64,000 nucleotides of DNA from Mycobacterium lepromatosis (GTDB lineage: Bacteria > Actinomycetota > Actinomycetes > Mycobacteriales > Mycobacteriaceae), in assembly GCF_000975265.2 (NCBI RefSeq), contig NZ_CP083405.1:2542001-2606000 (forward strand), written 5' to 3'. The notes beneath the pieces were generated by a model. It saw only the letters and a list, made by a program, of their open reading frames with translations, did no database searches and had not been told where the DNA came from. Made by a program: the position numbers and the translations under genes. Below, piece after piece: positions 53,301 through 62,454 of the stretch (positions are counted from its first letter, which is position 1; every line of letters begins with the position of its first letter).

Positions 53301-55849
53301 TGGCCGCCGGTCTCACCGACGATGTCGGTGATGGCGTGTGTGAGTACGGGGTGGGGGCTGATCTCAACGAAAGAGTGGCAGGTACGACTGGACCCACCGA
53401 CGCCGCTAACAGCCTGCGCGATGGCCTGGTGGAATCGCACCGGGTTGCGTAGATTAGCAGCCCAATAGTCGGCATCCATCACCGCCTGGGTGTGCTCATG
53501 AGTAGTGGTGATTATCGGGATGCTCGGCTTCTGCGGAACCAAATCCGCCAGTGCACTTCGCAACTCGGGGAGAATCGGATCGATGATCGAATGGTGCGAG
53601 GCTACCTCAACATCGACGCGACGCGCTAATCGATTCTGCTCCGCCACCGCCGAGATCACCGCATCCACCGACTCCGGCAAGCCGGCAATCACCGATTGAC
53701 GCGGCGAAGCGTACACTGCCAGCGTCACCTGAGGATAGTCAGCAATCAGAGACTCGGCGGTGTCGGCGTCCAACTCGAGCAACGCCATCGCTCCCTGACC
53801 CGACAGCCTAGCCATCAACCGGGACCGGGTAGCTATCACCCGCAAGCCCTGCTCGGGTGTCAACGCGCCGGCTACCACTGCCGCGGACACCTCACCCATC
53901 GAGTGCCCAATCACGGCATCCGGCGTCACCCCGTAAGAACGCCACAACTCAGTGAGCGCCAACTGGATCCCCACCAGCACCGGCTGGATACGTCCGATAC
54001 CTACCACCTCGTCGCCATAGGCGAGTGCCTGCTGCAGCGAAAAACCTACCTGAGCAACGAACGTGGGCTCCAGGTCAGCGACCGCCTTGGCGAACGCCGG
54101 CTCATCAACCAGCAGCTGCCTACCCATCCCGGCCCACTGCGAGCCCTGACCCGAATAAACAAAAACTCGACCGGGCCCAGCGGCATACTGATCACACCCC
54201 ACCACTCCCACTCGTGATTGTCCGGCCGCCAGCGCCCGTAACCCCGCGACGGCATCTGCATGGTCACGCGCGAGCACAGTAGCCAATTTGGGGTGCCGGA
54301 CTCGGTGCTGGTTCAGCGTGTACGCCACATCAGCGAGCGACGCCGCCGCGCCCGGTCCCGACATCCAGTCAGCCAACACTGCGGCTGCCGATGCCACCCG
54401 CATAGCCGTCTTGCCCGACACCACCAGAGCAGAAACATAATTCCTACCAACGGCTTCCGGCATAGCCATGTCTGGCGCCTGCTCAATCACCACATGCGCA
54501 TTAGTCCCGCTGAGACCGAACGACGACACCGCTCCACGACGCGGACCTGGAACGGCCGGCCATGGCGTGCTCTCAGTAGGCACAAACAGCCGAGTCGTAG
54601 ATGCGTCGATAGCCGGGTTCCAACGATTAAAGTGCACATTACGCGGGATGTACCCGCGCTGCAACGCCAGTACCGTCTTTATAAATCCGGCCACTCCGGC
54701 GGCGGCCTCTAGATGGCCGATATTGGTCTTGACCGACCCCAAAGCACACGAGACTTCACCGCGGCCGTAGGTGGCAGCCAGCGACTCGAACTCGATAGGG
54801 TCTCCCAACACTGTTCCGGTGCCATGTGTTTCGACATAGTTCACGCTGTCGGGAGTGACATCCGCGAGCCGCAAGGCAGTCGTGATAACGTCTCGCTGCG
54901 CCAGCGCGTTAGGTGCGGTCATGCCGTTAGACCGACCGTCTTGATTGGTCGCCGAACCGCGAACCACAGCCAGCACACGATCCTGGTCGCGCAGCGCGTC
55001 AGCTAGCCGTTTGAGCACCACCACTCCGCAACCTTCGCCACGCACGAATCCATCCGCGTTGGCGTCGAAGCTATTGCATCGCCCGGTCGGTGATAGCGCC
55101 GACCACTTGGACAACGCGATGGCAGTGAAGGGCGACAAGATGAGCTGCACACCGCCGGCCAGTGCCAAGTCACTCTCACGCAACCGTAAGCTCTGACACG
55201 CCAGGTGGATTGCCACCAACGACGACGAACACGCGGTATCCACGGCCACCGCCGGACCACGCAATCCCAACAGATACGAGATCCGTCCTACTGCCGCGCA
55301 ATGCGGAGTTCCGGTGCTCAGGTAGGCGTCGATGTCGACTCTGCGCTCGATATTGACGATCGTGTAGTCCCACGAGGACAGCCCCATCATCACCGAAGTT
55401 CGGGTACCGTTCAGCGAATTCGGTGCAATGCCAGCGTGCTCAAGGGATTCCCAGGCAACCTCGAGCAGCATCCGATGCTGCGGATCCATCGCCACGGCTT
55501 CGCGAGGTGTGATACCGAAAAATTCAGCATCGAAAGCGTCAACGTCGGAAACGAAACCGCCCCATTTCGTCGTCATCCGCCCCGACGCCGACGGGTCGGG
55601 ATCGTAGAACGCATCCGCATCCCATCGATCCGGCGGGACCTCGCTAATCGCGTCCCCGCCATCGACCAACAGTTGCCAAAAACTATCCGGCCCAGTTACA
55701 TTCCCCGGGAAACGACACCCGATGCCCACCACCGCTATTGGCTCTGAAATGTCGGTTGGGAAAGCAGTCCCGGTACGGACAAGTTCGCGTGCCAGTGCCG
55801 AGCGTGCGTTCGGCGACAGTTGCGCCGCACGCTCTGCCAAGCTCGTCAT
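50387..55849 (-). CDS. ppsD: Phthiocerol synthesis polyketide synthase PpsD
   Basis: A 1820-residue modular type I PKS. The ketosynthase has C207 (DTACSSS). The acyltransferase has S650 (GHSMGE) and a VASH selectivity motif of the methylmalonyl type, consistent with the methyl branch of phthiocerol. The dehydratase has H945 in DHKVFNQPIMP, where the usual glycine is asparagine. A ketoreductase (GGLGGLGLV near 1440) and an ACP with S1738 (GLDSLMAVR) follow. No enoylreductase domain is present; in M. tuberculosis a trans-acting enoylreductase serves this module. The start overlaps the ppsC stop as ATGA. Confidence 0.96.
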   Translation of the reverse strand: MTSLAERAAQLSPNARSALARELVRTGTAFPTDISEPIAVVGIGCRFPGNVTGPDSFWQLLVDGGDAISEVPPDRWDADAFYDPDPSASGRMTTKWGGFVSDVDAFDAEFFGITPREAVAMDPQHRMLLEVAWESLEHAGIAPNSLNGTRTSVMMGLSSWDYTIVNIERRVDIDAYLSTGTPHCAAVGRISYLLGLRGPAVAVDTACSSSLVAIHLACQSLRLRESDLALAGGVQLILSPFTAIALSKWSALSPTGRCNSFDANADGFVRGEGCGVVVLKRLADALRDQDRVLAVVRGSATNQDGRSNGMTAPNALAQRDVITTALRLADVTPDSVNYVETHGTGTVLGDPIEFESLAATYGRGEVSCALGSVKTNIGHLEAAAGVAGFIKTVLALQRGYIPRNVHFNRWNPAIDASTTRLFVPTESTPWPAVPGPRRGAVSSFGLSGTNAHVVIEQAPDMAMPEAVGRNYVSALVVSGKTAMRVASAAAVLADWMSGPGAAASLADVAYTLNQHRVRHPKLATVLARDHADAVAGLRALAAGQSRVGVVGCDQYAAGPGRVFVYSGQGSQWAGMGRQLLVDEPAFAKAVADLEPTFVAQVGFSLQQALAYGDEVVGIGRIQPVLVGIQLALTELWRSYGVTPDAVIGHSMGEVSAAVVAGALTPEQGLRVIATRSRLMARLSGQGAMALLELDADTAESLIADYPQVTLAVYASPRQSVIAGLPESVDAVISAVAEQNRLARRVDVEVASHHSIIDPILPELRSALADLVPQKPSIPIITTTHEHTQAVMDADYWAANLRNPVRFHQAIAQAVSGVGGSSRTCHSFVEISPHPVLTHAITDIVGETGGHVVTSAMNRDLDQTLFFHAQLATVGVIGSDSTKGRLVDLPPTPWQHSRFWVADRSAMSELAVTHPLLGVHIEMPGSGDHGWQTDVGTDVCPWLADHKVFNQPIMPAAAFAEIVVAAASEALGVPAGASGADVVINQFEVEQMLPLDNHTSLTTQLTHHGDSKFRVEVYSRSPRGDFSRHVTAKVEHVSHKATQPYQQAPGSSNGVTVSPADFYAVLRQTGQHHGPVFAALTRITRLPDGSAETEITLPDEAPWHPGYRLHPVVLDAALQSLGVAIPDGEAAGSAEASYLPVSFEAIRVYRDIGRHARCRARLANLDGGTGKLGKIVLIDDAGYVAAEVDGIYLRRIERRVVPLPLAQKIFDAEWIESPITASRASESVTESARASWLVLTDWNPSMKSLTDEFIAGWRSPMRRVHTANLYDESAVLAAFAETAGDPEHPPIGVVIFVGGAATGLDDGLVQARDSVWSISAVVRAIVSTWHGRSPRLWLITGGGLSVQDDEPGTPATAALKGLVRVLALENPDLRATLLDLDATEDQIAVLTAELQNSASEFGGDDVIAWRGQRRFVERLCKATFDAGKDNPVVRPGAAYIVTGGLGGLGLVVTRWLVDRGAGRVVLGSRSDPTEEQRKTLADLEIRAEIVLVRGDVTSPGVAESLVAAAGRAGGQLRGIVHGAAVIEDSLVFTMTRENLERVWAPKATGALRMHQASVSCELDWWLGFSSVASLLGSPGQAAYACASAWLDALVTWRKASGLPATVINWGPWSDVGVAQALVGSVLDTITPAEGIEAIESLLAAGRTRTGVARLRADKALVAFPEMRSISYFTWVVEQLDVAGELGDWAGPDTLADLDPADAQRVVTERMCAHIAAVMGYADRSAVNPAVPLTELGLDSLMAVRIRNGVRADFGVEPPVTLILQGASLQDLTADLVCQLGLASPKQALENADTVRDRAQQRAAARHGAVMRRRPKPDVQGG

Positions 55850-58800
55850 GACTCGCCTCTCGTTGCGGCGGCTTCCAACTCGCTGGCCTCGACCAGATCA
55901 GAGAGCAGGTCCATTTCCGCTTTGGAGAGTTCCGCGTCCGTGTCGGTCGCCTCCTGCGCCTCGGCCGGTAACGCATAGTCCATTCGTTCGCATAGTGCGG
56001 CCGCAAGGTCAGCAGTTGTCGGATATGCCCATACCAATGCGACAGGCAACGTGATGCCCAAACTGGCTTCCAAGCGGTTTCGCAACTCCAAGCCCATCAA
56101 GGAATCAAGACCCAGCGTCTCCAGCGGCCGGTCGTGGTCGATTGGATCGCTCGAGCGCAGCACCGCGCGGATCTCGTCGGCGATCGCCGATGCGAGGCGT
56201 CCCGGGCGCTCGGCCGCGTCGAGAGCGTCCAGTTGCGCACGGATCTTGCCCACGCCGCGTCGCTCCCCGCTTTTCAGGGTTGCCGTGTCGTGCAAGTTTG
56301 CGAACAACGATGAACCCGCCACAGCCGGGAAAGATTGGAACCACTGCCGCGCATCGAGGCTGAACACACCAGTTTGCGCACGATCAGCGGCAAGCACCGT
56401 CTGCATCGCGGCCAACCCCTGCTCGGCGGTGAGCAAAGAGACACCGAGATCGGCGAAGAACTGGGCACGCCCCACCTCAGCCCATGGGCCCCAGTTGATT
56501 CCGACGGCAGGCAGTCCAAGCGAACGCCGATAGGCAACCAGGCCGTCGACCCACGCATTCGCGGCGGCGTACGCACCCTGCCCCGGTGTACCGAGCAGCG
56601 AGGAAGCCGAGGAGAAGGTCAGCCACCAATCGACTTCGAACGCAGCGGTAGCCTGATGCAGCCGCCAGCTGCCGGTGACTTTTGGAACGAACACCCGTCT
56701 CGCCGCAGAATCCGTCATGTTCAGCACGATCTCGTCAGCAAGAACCATGGCGCTGTGCAGGACTCCGGCCAGCCGGAAACCTGCACTTTGGACCGCATGC
56801 ACCAGTCGGTCCGCCGTACCGGGTTCAGAGATGTCGCCCGTTACCACCTCAATCCGGTGGCCCGCTGCGGTCAAGTCCGCTATGGCCAACGTAACATCAT
56901 CGCTGGGAGCCGAACGTCCGTTCAAGACAATCAATCCCGCGCCTTGCTCGGCCAACCACCGCGCGAAGACGAAACCGAGACCACCCATACCGCCAACGAC
57001 CAGGTAACCGCCGTCTTGGCTGACCAATGGAACGGGTGGAGGGGAAGCGATCGCGTCGATGCTGCCCGCATGCGGTATTGATATGACGATCTTGCCGGTG
57101 TGCTTGCCGGATGCCATGAGCCGAAATGCGTCGGCCGCGTTATGCAGGCTGAATTCGGTGATAGGAAGCACCGGCAGTCCACCATCGGCCACGTGCGCCA
57201 AGATGTTTTGCAGCAGTTGACGATACCGCGCAGGATGCAGCTTCAGATTCAGATCAAGGTCTACCACGGAGAAGGACGCGCTTTTCGCCAGCGCAGCCAA
57301 GCCCAGGTTGGCATTATCGTAGACATCTTTCTTGCCGATTTCGATGAACCGTCCTCCGGGAGCAAGTATCTGCACTCCTCGCTGGATCGCTTTTCCTGCA
57401 AGAGAATTGAGAATAACATCAACGCCGTAACCGTCCGTGAGTTCGAGTATCTCGTCGGCGAAGTCCACACTTCGCGAGTCACCGACGTACTCGACACTGA
57501 GCTCGGACAGCATGTGTCGCTTAGCATCCGAGCCGGCTGTTGTGTAGATGCGGGCACCAAGCATCTTGGCGATCGAAACCGCAGCCATGCCGACACCACC
57601 AGTGGCGGAATGGATCAGCACACGTTCACCGGGGGACAGCCGCCCAACCTCACACAGGCAGTGCCAGGCGGTGAGGTACGCGACACCGAACGTGGCCGCC
57701 TCTTTATCAGATAGCGTGTCGGGGATTGGCACGACGAGATCGGAAATCGTACCCAGGTGTGTTCCGAATGTGCCAGGGCCAAAGGCGATAACACGCTGCC
57801 CAACCTCGACAGAGTCAACGTCGTCGCCGATGGCCGTCACGTAGCCGACGCACTCGCCACCGATCACCGGTTCGCTACCGTCGAGTCCCGGGTACACACC
57901 CATCGCCTTGAGCACATCACTGAAGTTGAGTCCCGCAGCGACGACACGAACCTCGACTTGATCGCCTTCCGGCTCGCCTCGCTTGACCTGATGCACCGTC
58001 AATGCGTCCAGTCGTCCGGGTTGATCGATCTGCAACCGGACAGCGCCTAAGCCACCCAGTTCTACGATCGTGCGGCGAGTTTCGCCTGCAAGTTCGCCCT
58101 TCGGTGTGATGGGCGCCGGCACCAACCGGTTGACATAGCGTTGTCCGCCCCGGTAGGCGACCTCGTCGTGGTCCGAGCCGGTAAGCAGCTCCTCGGTCAG
58201 GTCGGCAAGTGAGTCGGTGCCGTTAGCTTCAATGTCAAGCAGGGTCGCTCTGAGTTCCGAATGCTCGAAAGTCAGCACTCGGACGATTCCACGTAGCTCG
58301 GTCTGCGCCAACGTTACTGACTCGCCTGCGTCGAGCTGCTGCGCACCTCGGGTAACAATCCAAAGCCGTGGACTCTTGCGGGCACCCATTCGCGTCACTG
58401 CTTGGACCAAGCCGGCGATCTGGAGTGTGCGCGTCTGCGCTAGTTCCAGTTGAACATCATCAGGCAGCGACTCATCGTTCGCTCGCGGCGGATACACCAC
58501 GACGATGCCATCCCAGCTGATGTCGGTTCGAGTGATCGCCGCCTGCAGCTTCGCGTCGTCGCTAACGGAGACGAACTCCACTGCTGCTGTCCCACTTTCG
58601 CTCAAGCGGGCGCGCAGTGACGACTGCAGAGCGGGTAACAGCGGGTCACCCGCGGTAACGTCCCCGATCAACAACAGGCCACCCTGCGCCGCAGATCTCG
58701 CAACCTCCTTATACAGCGGTGCGGGCTCCCACTCCAACGTGAATAGGCGATCGTTGAGTTCCGTTGCTTCGCTGCCGGCTCCAAGCACCGTCATCTGAAC

Positions 58801-61800
58801 TTCGTCTATGACAAGTAGCGGTTGCCCGTCCGGATCAGTCAGGACGACTTCGCCGACCAGCCGATCCAAGCCCTCGGTTGCGGTCAGCAACCCGACCGCA
58901 CAGACACCGCGAGTGATATCGCCGTACACATGCACGCCCGCAAAACGTACTGGCAGCACCAATGCTTTCCGGGCGGTCGACCCTCCGGCTAAGTCAGTCA
59001 CCACCCGGGTAGCACCCAGTGTCTGTAACGCAATATCCATCATCACCGGATGCAACAAGAAGGCGCAAGAACCCATTCTCGCCGACGAAGGCAACCGCAC
59101 CTCAGCGCGGGCGGCACCAGATTCTTCAACCGCAAGCCCGACGACCCCCTGAAACGCCGGACCGTGCTGTTGACCGGCGCTGCGCAGCCGCTGATACAAG
59201 TCGTCGGGGCCCAGTTCATCCACCACATCGGCCGGGGTTGCGGTGCGCCCCTGGCGATCCGACGGGTGCACTGACTCAGCACGTTCAACAGTGGCAGTGG
59301 CATGAGTGGTCCAACCCGAAAAGCCTTTCCGAGTGCGTATTTCGATCCGGCACCGCTGCTCGTCGCCGGTGAGCGTGGTGACGAGAACAGTGCCTTCGGT
59401 CACGTGCAAAACCTGATGAAGATCAAGCTCATAGATCATCCACGGCTGATCTTGTGCGACTCGCTCGTTTGGAAAGGTGTCCGTCGCGGCAGCCAGTGTG
59501 ACCTCGGCGTAGGCTGCACCTGGCAGTACGCAAAGACCGTCAATAACGTGATCCCCCAGCCACAGCAGATCAGGGCTCAATTTGCTTTCCCATACCCTGG
59601 TGCCACTGGTGGGATCAGTGACACCAACGCCAAGCAACGGATGAGTGTCTGCCCTGTGGTATGCCGCCGACGTGGCACTGATCCAATGGCGAGTGTGCTG
59701 CCACGGGGTGGTGGGCAGCACCGGGTGCGGTTCGGGTGGGTGAGGAGTTCGGGGCGGGCGGCTGGTGTGCGTAGCGTTGAGGTTGGTGTGGAACTCGAGA
59801 GTGTCGTGGGCGTCGCGTTGTAGGGTGCCGATGCTCAAATATCCGGCAACGAAGGCACTTTCGTCGACTGTTCCGGCGGTGCTGCGCACAATATCACTGA
59901 TCGCATGCGTGAGCAGGGGGTGTGCGCTGATCTCAATGAATGTATGATAGTCGCCGCCGACGTTGCTAATGGCGTGAGTGATGGCCTGCTGGAAGTGCAC
60001 TGGGTTGCGCATGTTGGTGGCCCAGTGCTCGGCATCGAAGACGGGGGTGCTGTCAAAATCCTCGTATGTGGTAGAGATGATCGGAATGGTGGGTTGCTGC
60101 GGGGTGAGATCGGCTAGCTCCGAACGCATCTGAGGTTGCAGCGCATCCATAGCTGGATTGTGCGGTGCCACCTCGATGTTGACTCGGGTGGCGAAACCGT
60201 TCTGCTGGCGCACCTTGTCAATCAGAGCATCGATCATAGCCGTCGGTCCGGCAATCACGGTTTGGCGCGGGGAAGCATAGATCCCCAAGCTCACCTGCGG
60301 GCAGTCGGCGATCAACGCCTCAGTGGCCACGGCGTCGAGTTCGAGCAACGCCATTGTGCCCTGCCCAGACAACGGTGCCATTAGCCGCGACCTGGTCGCG
60401 GTGACCCGTAACCCCTGAGCAGGAGTCAGCGCCCCGGCCACTACCGCAGCAGCCACTTCGCCCATCGAGTGACCGATCACCACATCGGGTTCTATCCCAT
60501 AGGAACGCCACAACTCGGTCAGCGCCAGCTGCATCCCCATCAGTCCCAGCTGAATCTGTTCGACGCCGACGAGCTCTTTGCCGCTGGCGATTACTTCATA
60601 CAACGAAAAACCTTTTTGTGCAACAAATTCGGGCTCCAGCTTGGCAATAGCTTCGGCGAATGCCGGCTCGTCGGCCAACAGTTGGCGACCCATTCCGGGC
60701 CACTGCGATCCTCGTCCCGAATAGACGAACACGGTGCCCGGACCAACAACGCTGTCACAGGGGGCCACCACACCGGAGGTGGATTGACCCGCGGCCAGCG
60801 CACGCAACCCCGCCACCGCTTGGCCCCGGTCAACAGCCGCCACAGTGCCGAACTTGATGTGCCGGGCCCGGTGGTGGTTCAGGGTGTGCGCAACATCAGC
60901 CAGCGGCACCGCCGCTCCAGGGCCTTCCATCCAATCAGCCAGTACTGATGCTGTCGCAGCCACCCGCTGCACCGTCTTACCCGACACCACCAGCGTCGAC
61001 ACCGCTGGAACAAGGCGCAGCGCCGAACCAGGTGCCGGCACTGCCACCGGGTCTGGTGCCTGTTCAAGCACCACATGTGCATTCGTCCCGCTGACGCCGA
61101 ACGACGACACCCCCGCCCGGCGAGGACGACCGGTAGTTGGCCATTCGAGGCCTTCGGACGCAATGTTTAGCCGCGATGCAGCCTCACTGGCGTATGTTGT
61201 CAACTGACGAAAGTTGAGGTGCCGCGGAATGAAACCACGTTGCACAGTCAGCACTGCCTTGATGAACCCCGCGATCCCGGCCGCCGCTTCCAGATGGCCG
61301 AGGTTAGTCTTCACCGACCCGATCACCAATGGAGCAGAGCCCTCCCGGCTCTCCCGACCGTTGAAAACCTTGCTCAGCGAATCGAGTTCGATTGGATCAC
61401 CCAACGGCGTTCCCGTTCCATGGGCCTCGATGTAGTCAATGTCAGCAGCCGTCAACTTCGACGACGCTAACGCGGTGCGCAACAACTCCTGCTGCGCTGG
61501 CCCGTTGGGAACGGTCACTCCGCTGCTAGCGCCGTCCTGGTTGACTGCCGAACCACGCACTATGGCGAGGATGCGGTTGCCGTCGCGCACCGCGTCATCC
61601 AACCGCTTAAGCACCACCACTCCGGCACCCTCGCCACGCACATACCCGTCGGCGGACACATCGAAGGCCTTGCACTGCCCCTCCGGAGATAACATCCCCC
61701 AGCGCGAACATGCGATGCTCGGGCCCGGGCTAAGCAGCAGATTGGTTCCACCAACCAAAGCCCCGTCGCTTTCTCGGCGACGCAAGCTCTGACATGCCAG

Positions 61801-62454
61801 GTGCACCGCCACCAACGACGACGAGCAAGCGGTGTCGATGACCACCGCCGGTCCACGAACCCCAAGGATATACGCCAACCGTCCAGCAGCGAAGTTCGCC
61901 GAATTGCCAGTTGGTATGTAGGCGTCGAGATCTTCGGGCCGCAACCGGCCTGCCAACGTGAGCATGTAATCGTAAGCGGTGACACCGACGAATACCGAGG
62001 TTTGAGTCCCACGAATAGTGTGCGGCGCGACACCCGCGTCTTCCAACGCTTCCCAGGCAACCTCAATCAACAACCGCTGCTGTGGGTCCATTGCCGATGC
62101 TTCGCGCGGGGAGATTGAGAAGAACTCCGCATCGAACTCATCAGGCTGCCAGCCGGTAAGAAAACCACCTTCGGTGCTGCATATCGTGCCCGGCACGGTG
62201 TGATCGTCCGTGTAGTAAGCGTCGGCATCCCACCGGTCGGAAGGAACCCGAACGATGCCGCTTCGGCCATCGCACAACAGATCCCAGAACTGCTCGGGGT
62301 TGTTGACCCCACCCGGGAATCGGCACCCCATGCCGATCACCGCGATCGGTTCAGTGCTGGACTTTTCGGCGATTTCCAGGCGTGCGGTGAGATCATCGAT
62401 CTTGTGCAACGCCTCAGTGATGATAGCCCGGCGATCAGGTGTCGCGGCGGTCAT
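55846..62454 (-). CDS. ppsC: Phthiocerol synthesis polyketide synthase PpsC
   Basis: A 2202-residue fully reducing module. The order is ketosynthase (C210), acyltransferase (S663 in GHSMGE), dehydratase (H969 in DHVIDGLCVLPG), then an enoylreductase of the quinone-oxidoreductase type (SATGGVGMAAVSIAK, near 1615). Ketoreductase (VVGGMGGLGFVFARW, near 1820) and ACP (S2118 in GLDSLMGLE) complete it. It adds a fully saturated two-carbon unit. The start at ATG 62454 overlaps the ppsB stop by 4 nt. All catalytic motifs look intact. Confidence 0.97.
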   Translation of the reverse strand: MTAATPDRRAIITEALHKIDDLTARLEIAEKSSTEPIAVIGMGCRFPGGVNNPEQFWDLLCDGRSGIVRVPSDRWDADAYYTDDHTVPGTICSTEGGFLTGWQPDEFDAEFFSISPREASAMDPQQRLLIEVAWEALEDAGVAPHTIRGTQTSVFVGVTAYDYMLTLAGRLRPEDLDAYIPTGNSANFAAGRLAYILGVRGPAVVIDTACSSSLVAVHLACQSLRRRESDGALVGGTNLLLSPGPSIACSRWGMLSPEGQCKAFDVSADGYVRGEGAGVVVLKRLDDAVRDGNRILAIVRGSAVNQDGASSGVTVPNGPAQQELLRTALASSKLTAADIDYIEAHGTGTPLGDPIELDSLSKVFNGRESREGSAPLVIGSVKTNLGHLEAAAGIAGFIKAVLTVQRGFIPRHLNFRQLTTYASEAASRLNIASEGLEWPTTGRPRRAGVSSFGVSGTNAHVVLEQAPDPVAVPAPGSALRLVPAVSTLVVSGKTVQRVAATASVLADWMEGPGAAVPLADVAHTLNHHRARHIKFGTVAAVDRGQAVAGLRALAAGQSTSGVVAPCDSVVGPGTVFVYSGRGSQWPGMGRQLLADEPAFAEAIAKLEPEFVAQKGFSLYEVIASGKELVGVEQIQLGLMGMQLALTELWRSYGIEPDVVIGHSMGEVAAAVVAGALTPAQGLRVTATRSRLMAPLSGQGTMALLELDAVATEALIADCPQVSLGIYASPRQTVIAGPTAMIDALIDKVRQQNGFATRVNIEVAPHNPAMDALQPQMRSELADLTPQQPTIPIISTTYEDFDSTPVFDAEHWATNMRNPVHFQQAITHAISNVGGDYHTFIEISAHPLLTHAISDIVRSTAGTVDESAFVAGYLSIGTLQRDAHDTLEFHTNLNATHTSRPPRTPHPPEPHPVLPTTPWQHTRHWISATSAAYHRADTHPLLGVGVTDPTSGTRVWESKLSPDLLWLGDHVIDGLCVLPGAAYAEVTLAAATDTFPNERVAQDQPWMIYELDLHQVLHVTEGTVLVTTLTGDEQRCRIEIRTRKGFSGWTTHATATVERAESVHPSDRQGRTATPADVVDELGPDDLYQRLRSAGQQHGPAFQGVVGLAVEESGAARAEVRLPSSARMGSCAFLLHPVMMDIALQTLGATRVVTDLAGGSTARKALVLPVRFAGVHVYGDITRGVCAVGLLTATEGLDRLVGEVVLTDPDGQPLLVIDEVQMTVLGAGSEATELNDRLFTLEWEPAPLYKEVARSAAQGGLLLIGDVTAGDPLLPALQSSLRARLSESGTAAVEFVSVSDDAKLQAAITRTDISWDGIVVVYPPRANDESLPDDVQLELAQTRTLQIAGLVQAVTRMGARKSPRLWIVTRGAQQLDAGESVTLAQTELRGIVRVLTFEHSELRATLLDIEANGTDSLADLTEELLTGSDHDEVAYRGGQRYVNRLVPAPITPKGELAGETRRTIVELGGLGAVRLQIDQPGRLDALTVHQVKRGEPEGDQVEVRVVAAGLNFSDVLKAMGVYPGLDGSEPVIGGECVGYVTAIGDDVDSVEVGQRVIAFGPGTFGTHLGTISDLVVPIPDTLSDKEAATFGVAYLTAWHCLCEVGRLSPGERVLIHSATGGVGMAAVSIAKMLGARIYTTAGSDAKRHMLSELSVEYVGDSRSVDFADEILELTDGYGVDVILNSLAGKAIQRGVQILAPGGRFIEIGKKDVYDNANLGLAALAKSASFSVVDLDLNLKLHPARYRQLLQNILAHVADGGLPVLPITEFSLHNAADAFRLMASGKHTGKIVISIPHAGSIDAIASPPPVPLVSQDGGYLVVGGMGGLGFVFARWLAEQGAGLIVLNGRSAPSDDVTLAIADLTAAGHRIEVVTGDISEPGTADRLVHAVQSAGFRLAGVLHSAMVLADEIVLNMTDSAARRVFVPKVTGSWRLHQATAAFEVDWWLTFSSASSLLGTPGQGAYAAANAWVDGLVAYRRSLGLPAVGINWGPWAEVGRAQFFADLGVSLLTAEQGLAAMQTVLAADRAQTGVFSLDARQWFQSFPAVAGSSLFANLHDTATLKSGERRGVGKIRAQLDALDAAERPGRLASAIADEIRAVLRSSDPIDHDRPLETLGLDSLMGLELRNRLEASLGITLPVALVWAYPTTADLAAALCERMDYALPAEAQEATDTDAELSKAEMDLLSDLVEASELEAAATRGES

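Noticed and set aside
53696..54217. 173-codon plus-strand frame within ppsD
   Set aside because: A shadow frame of a well-conserved PKS domain.
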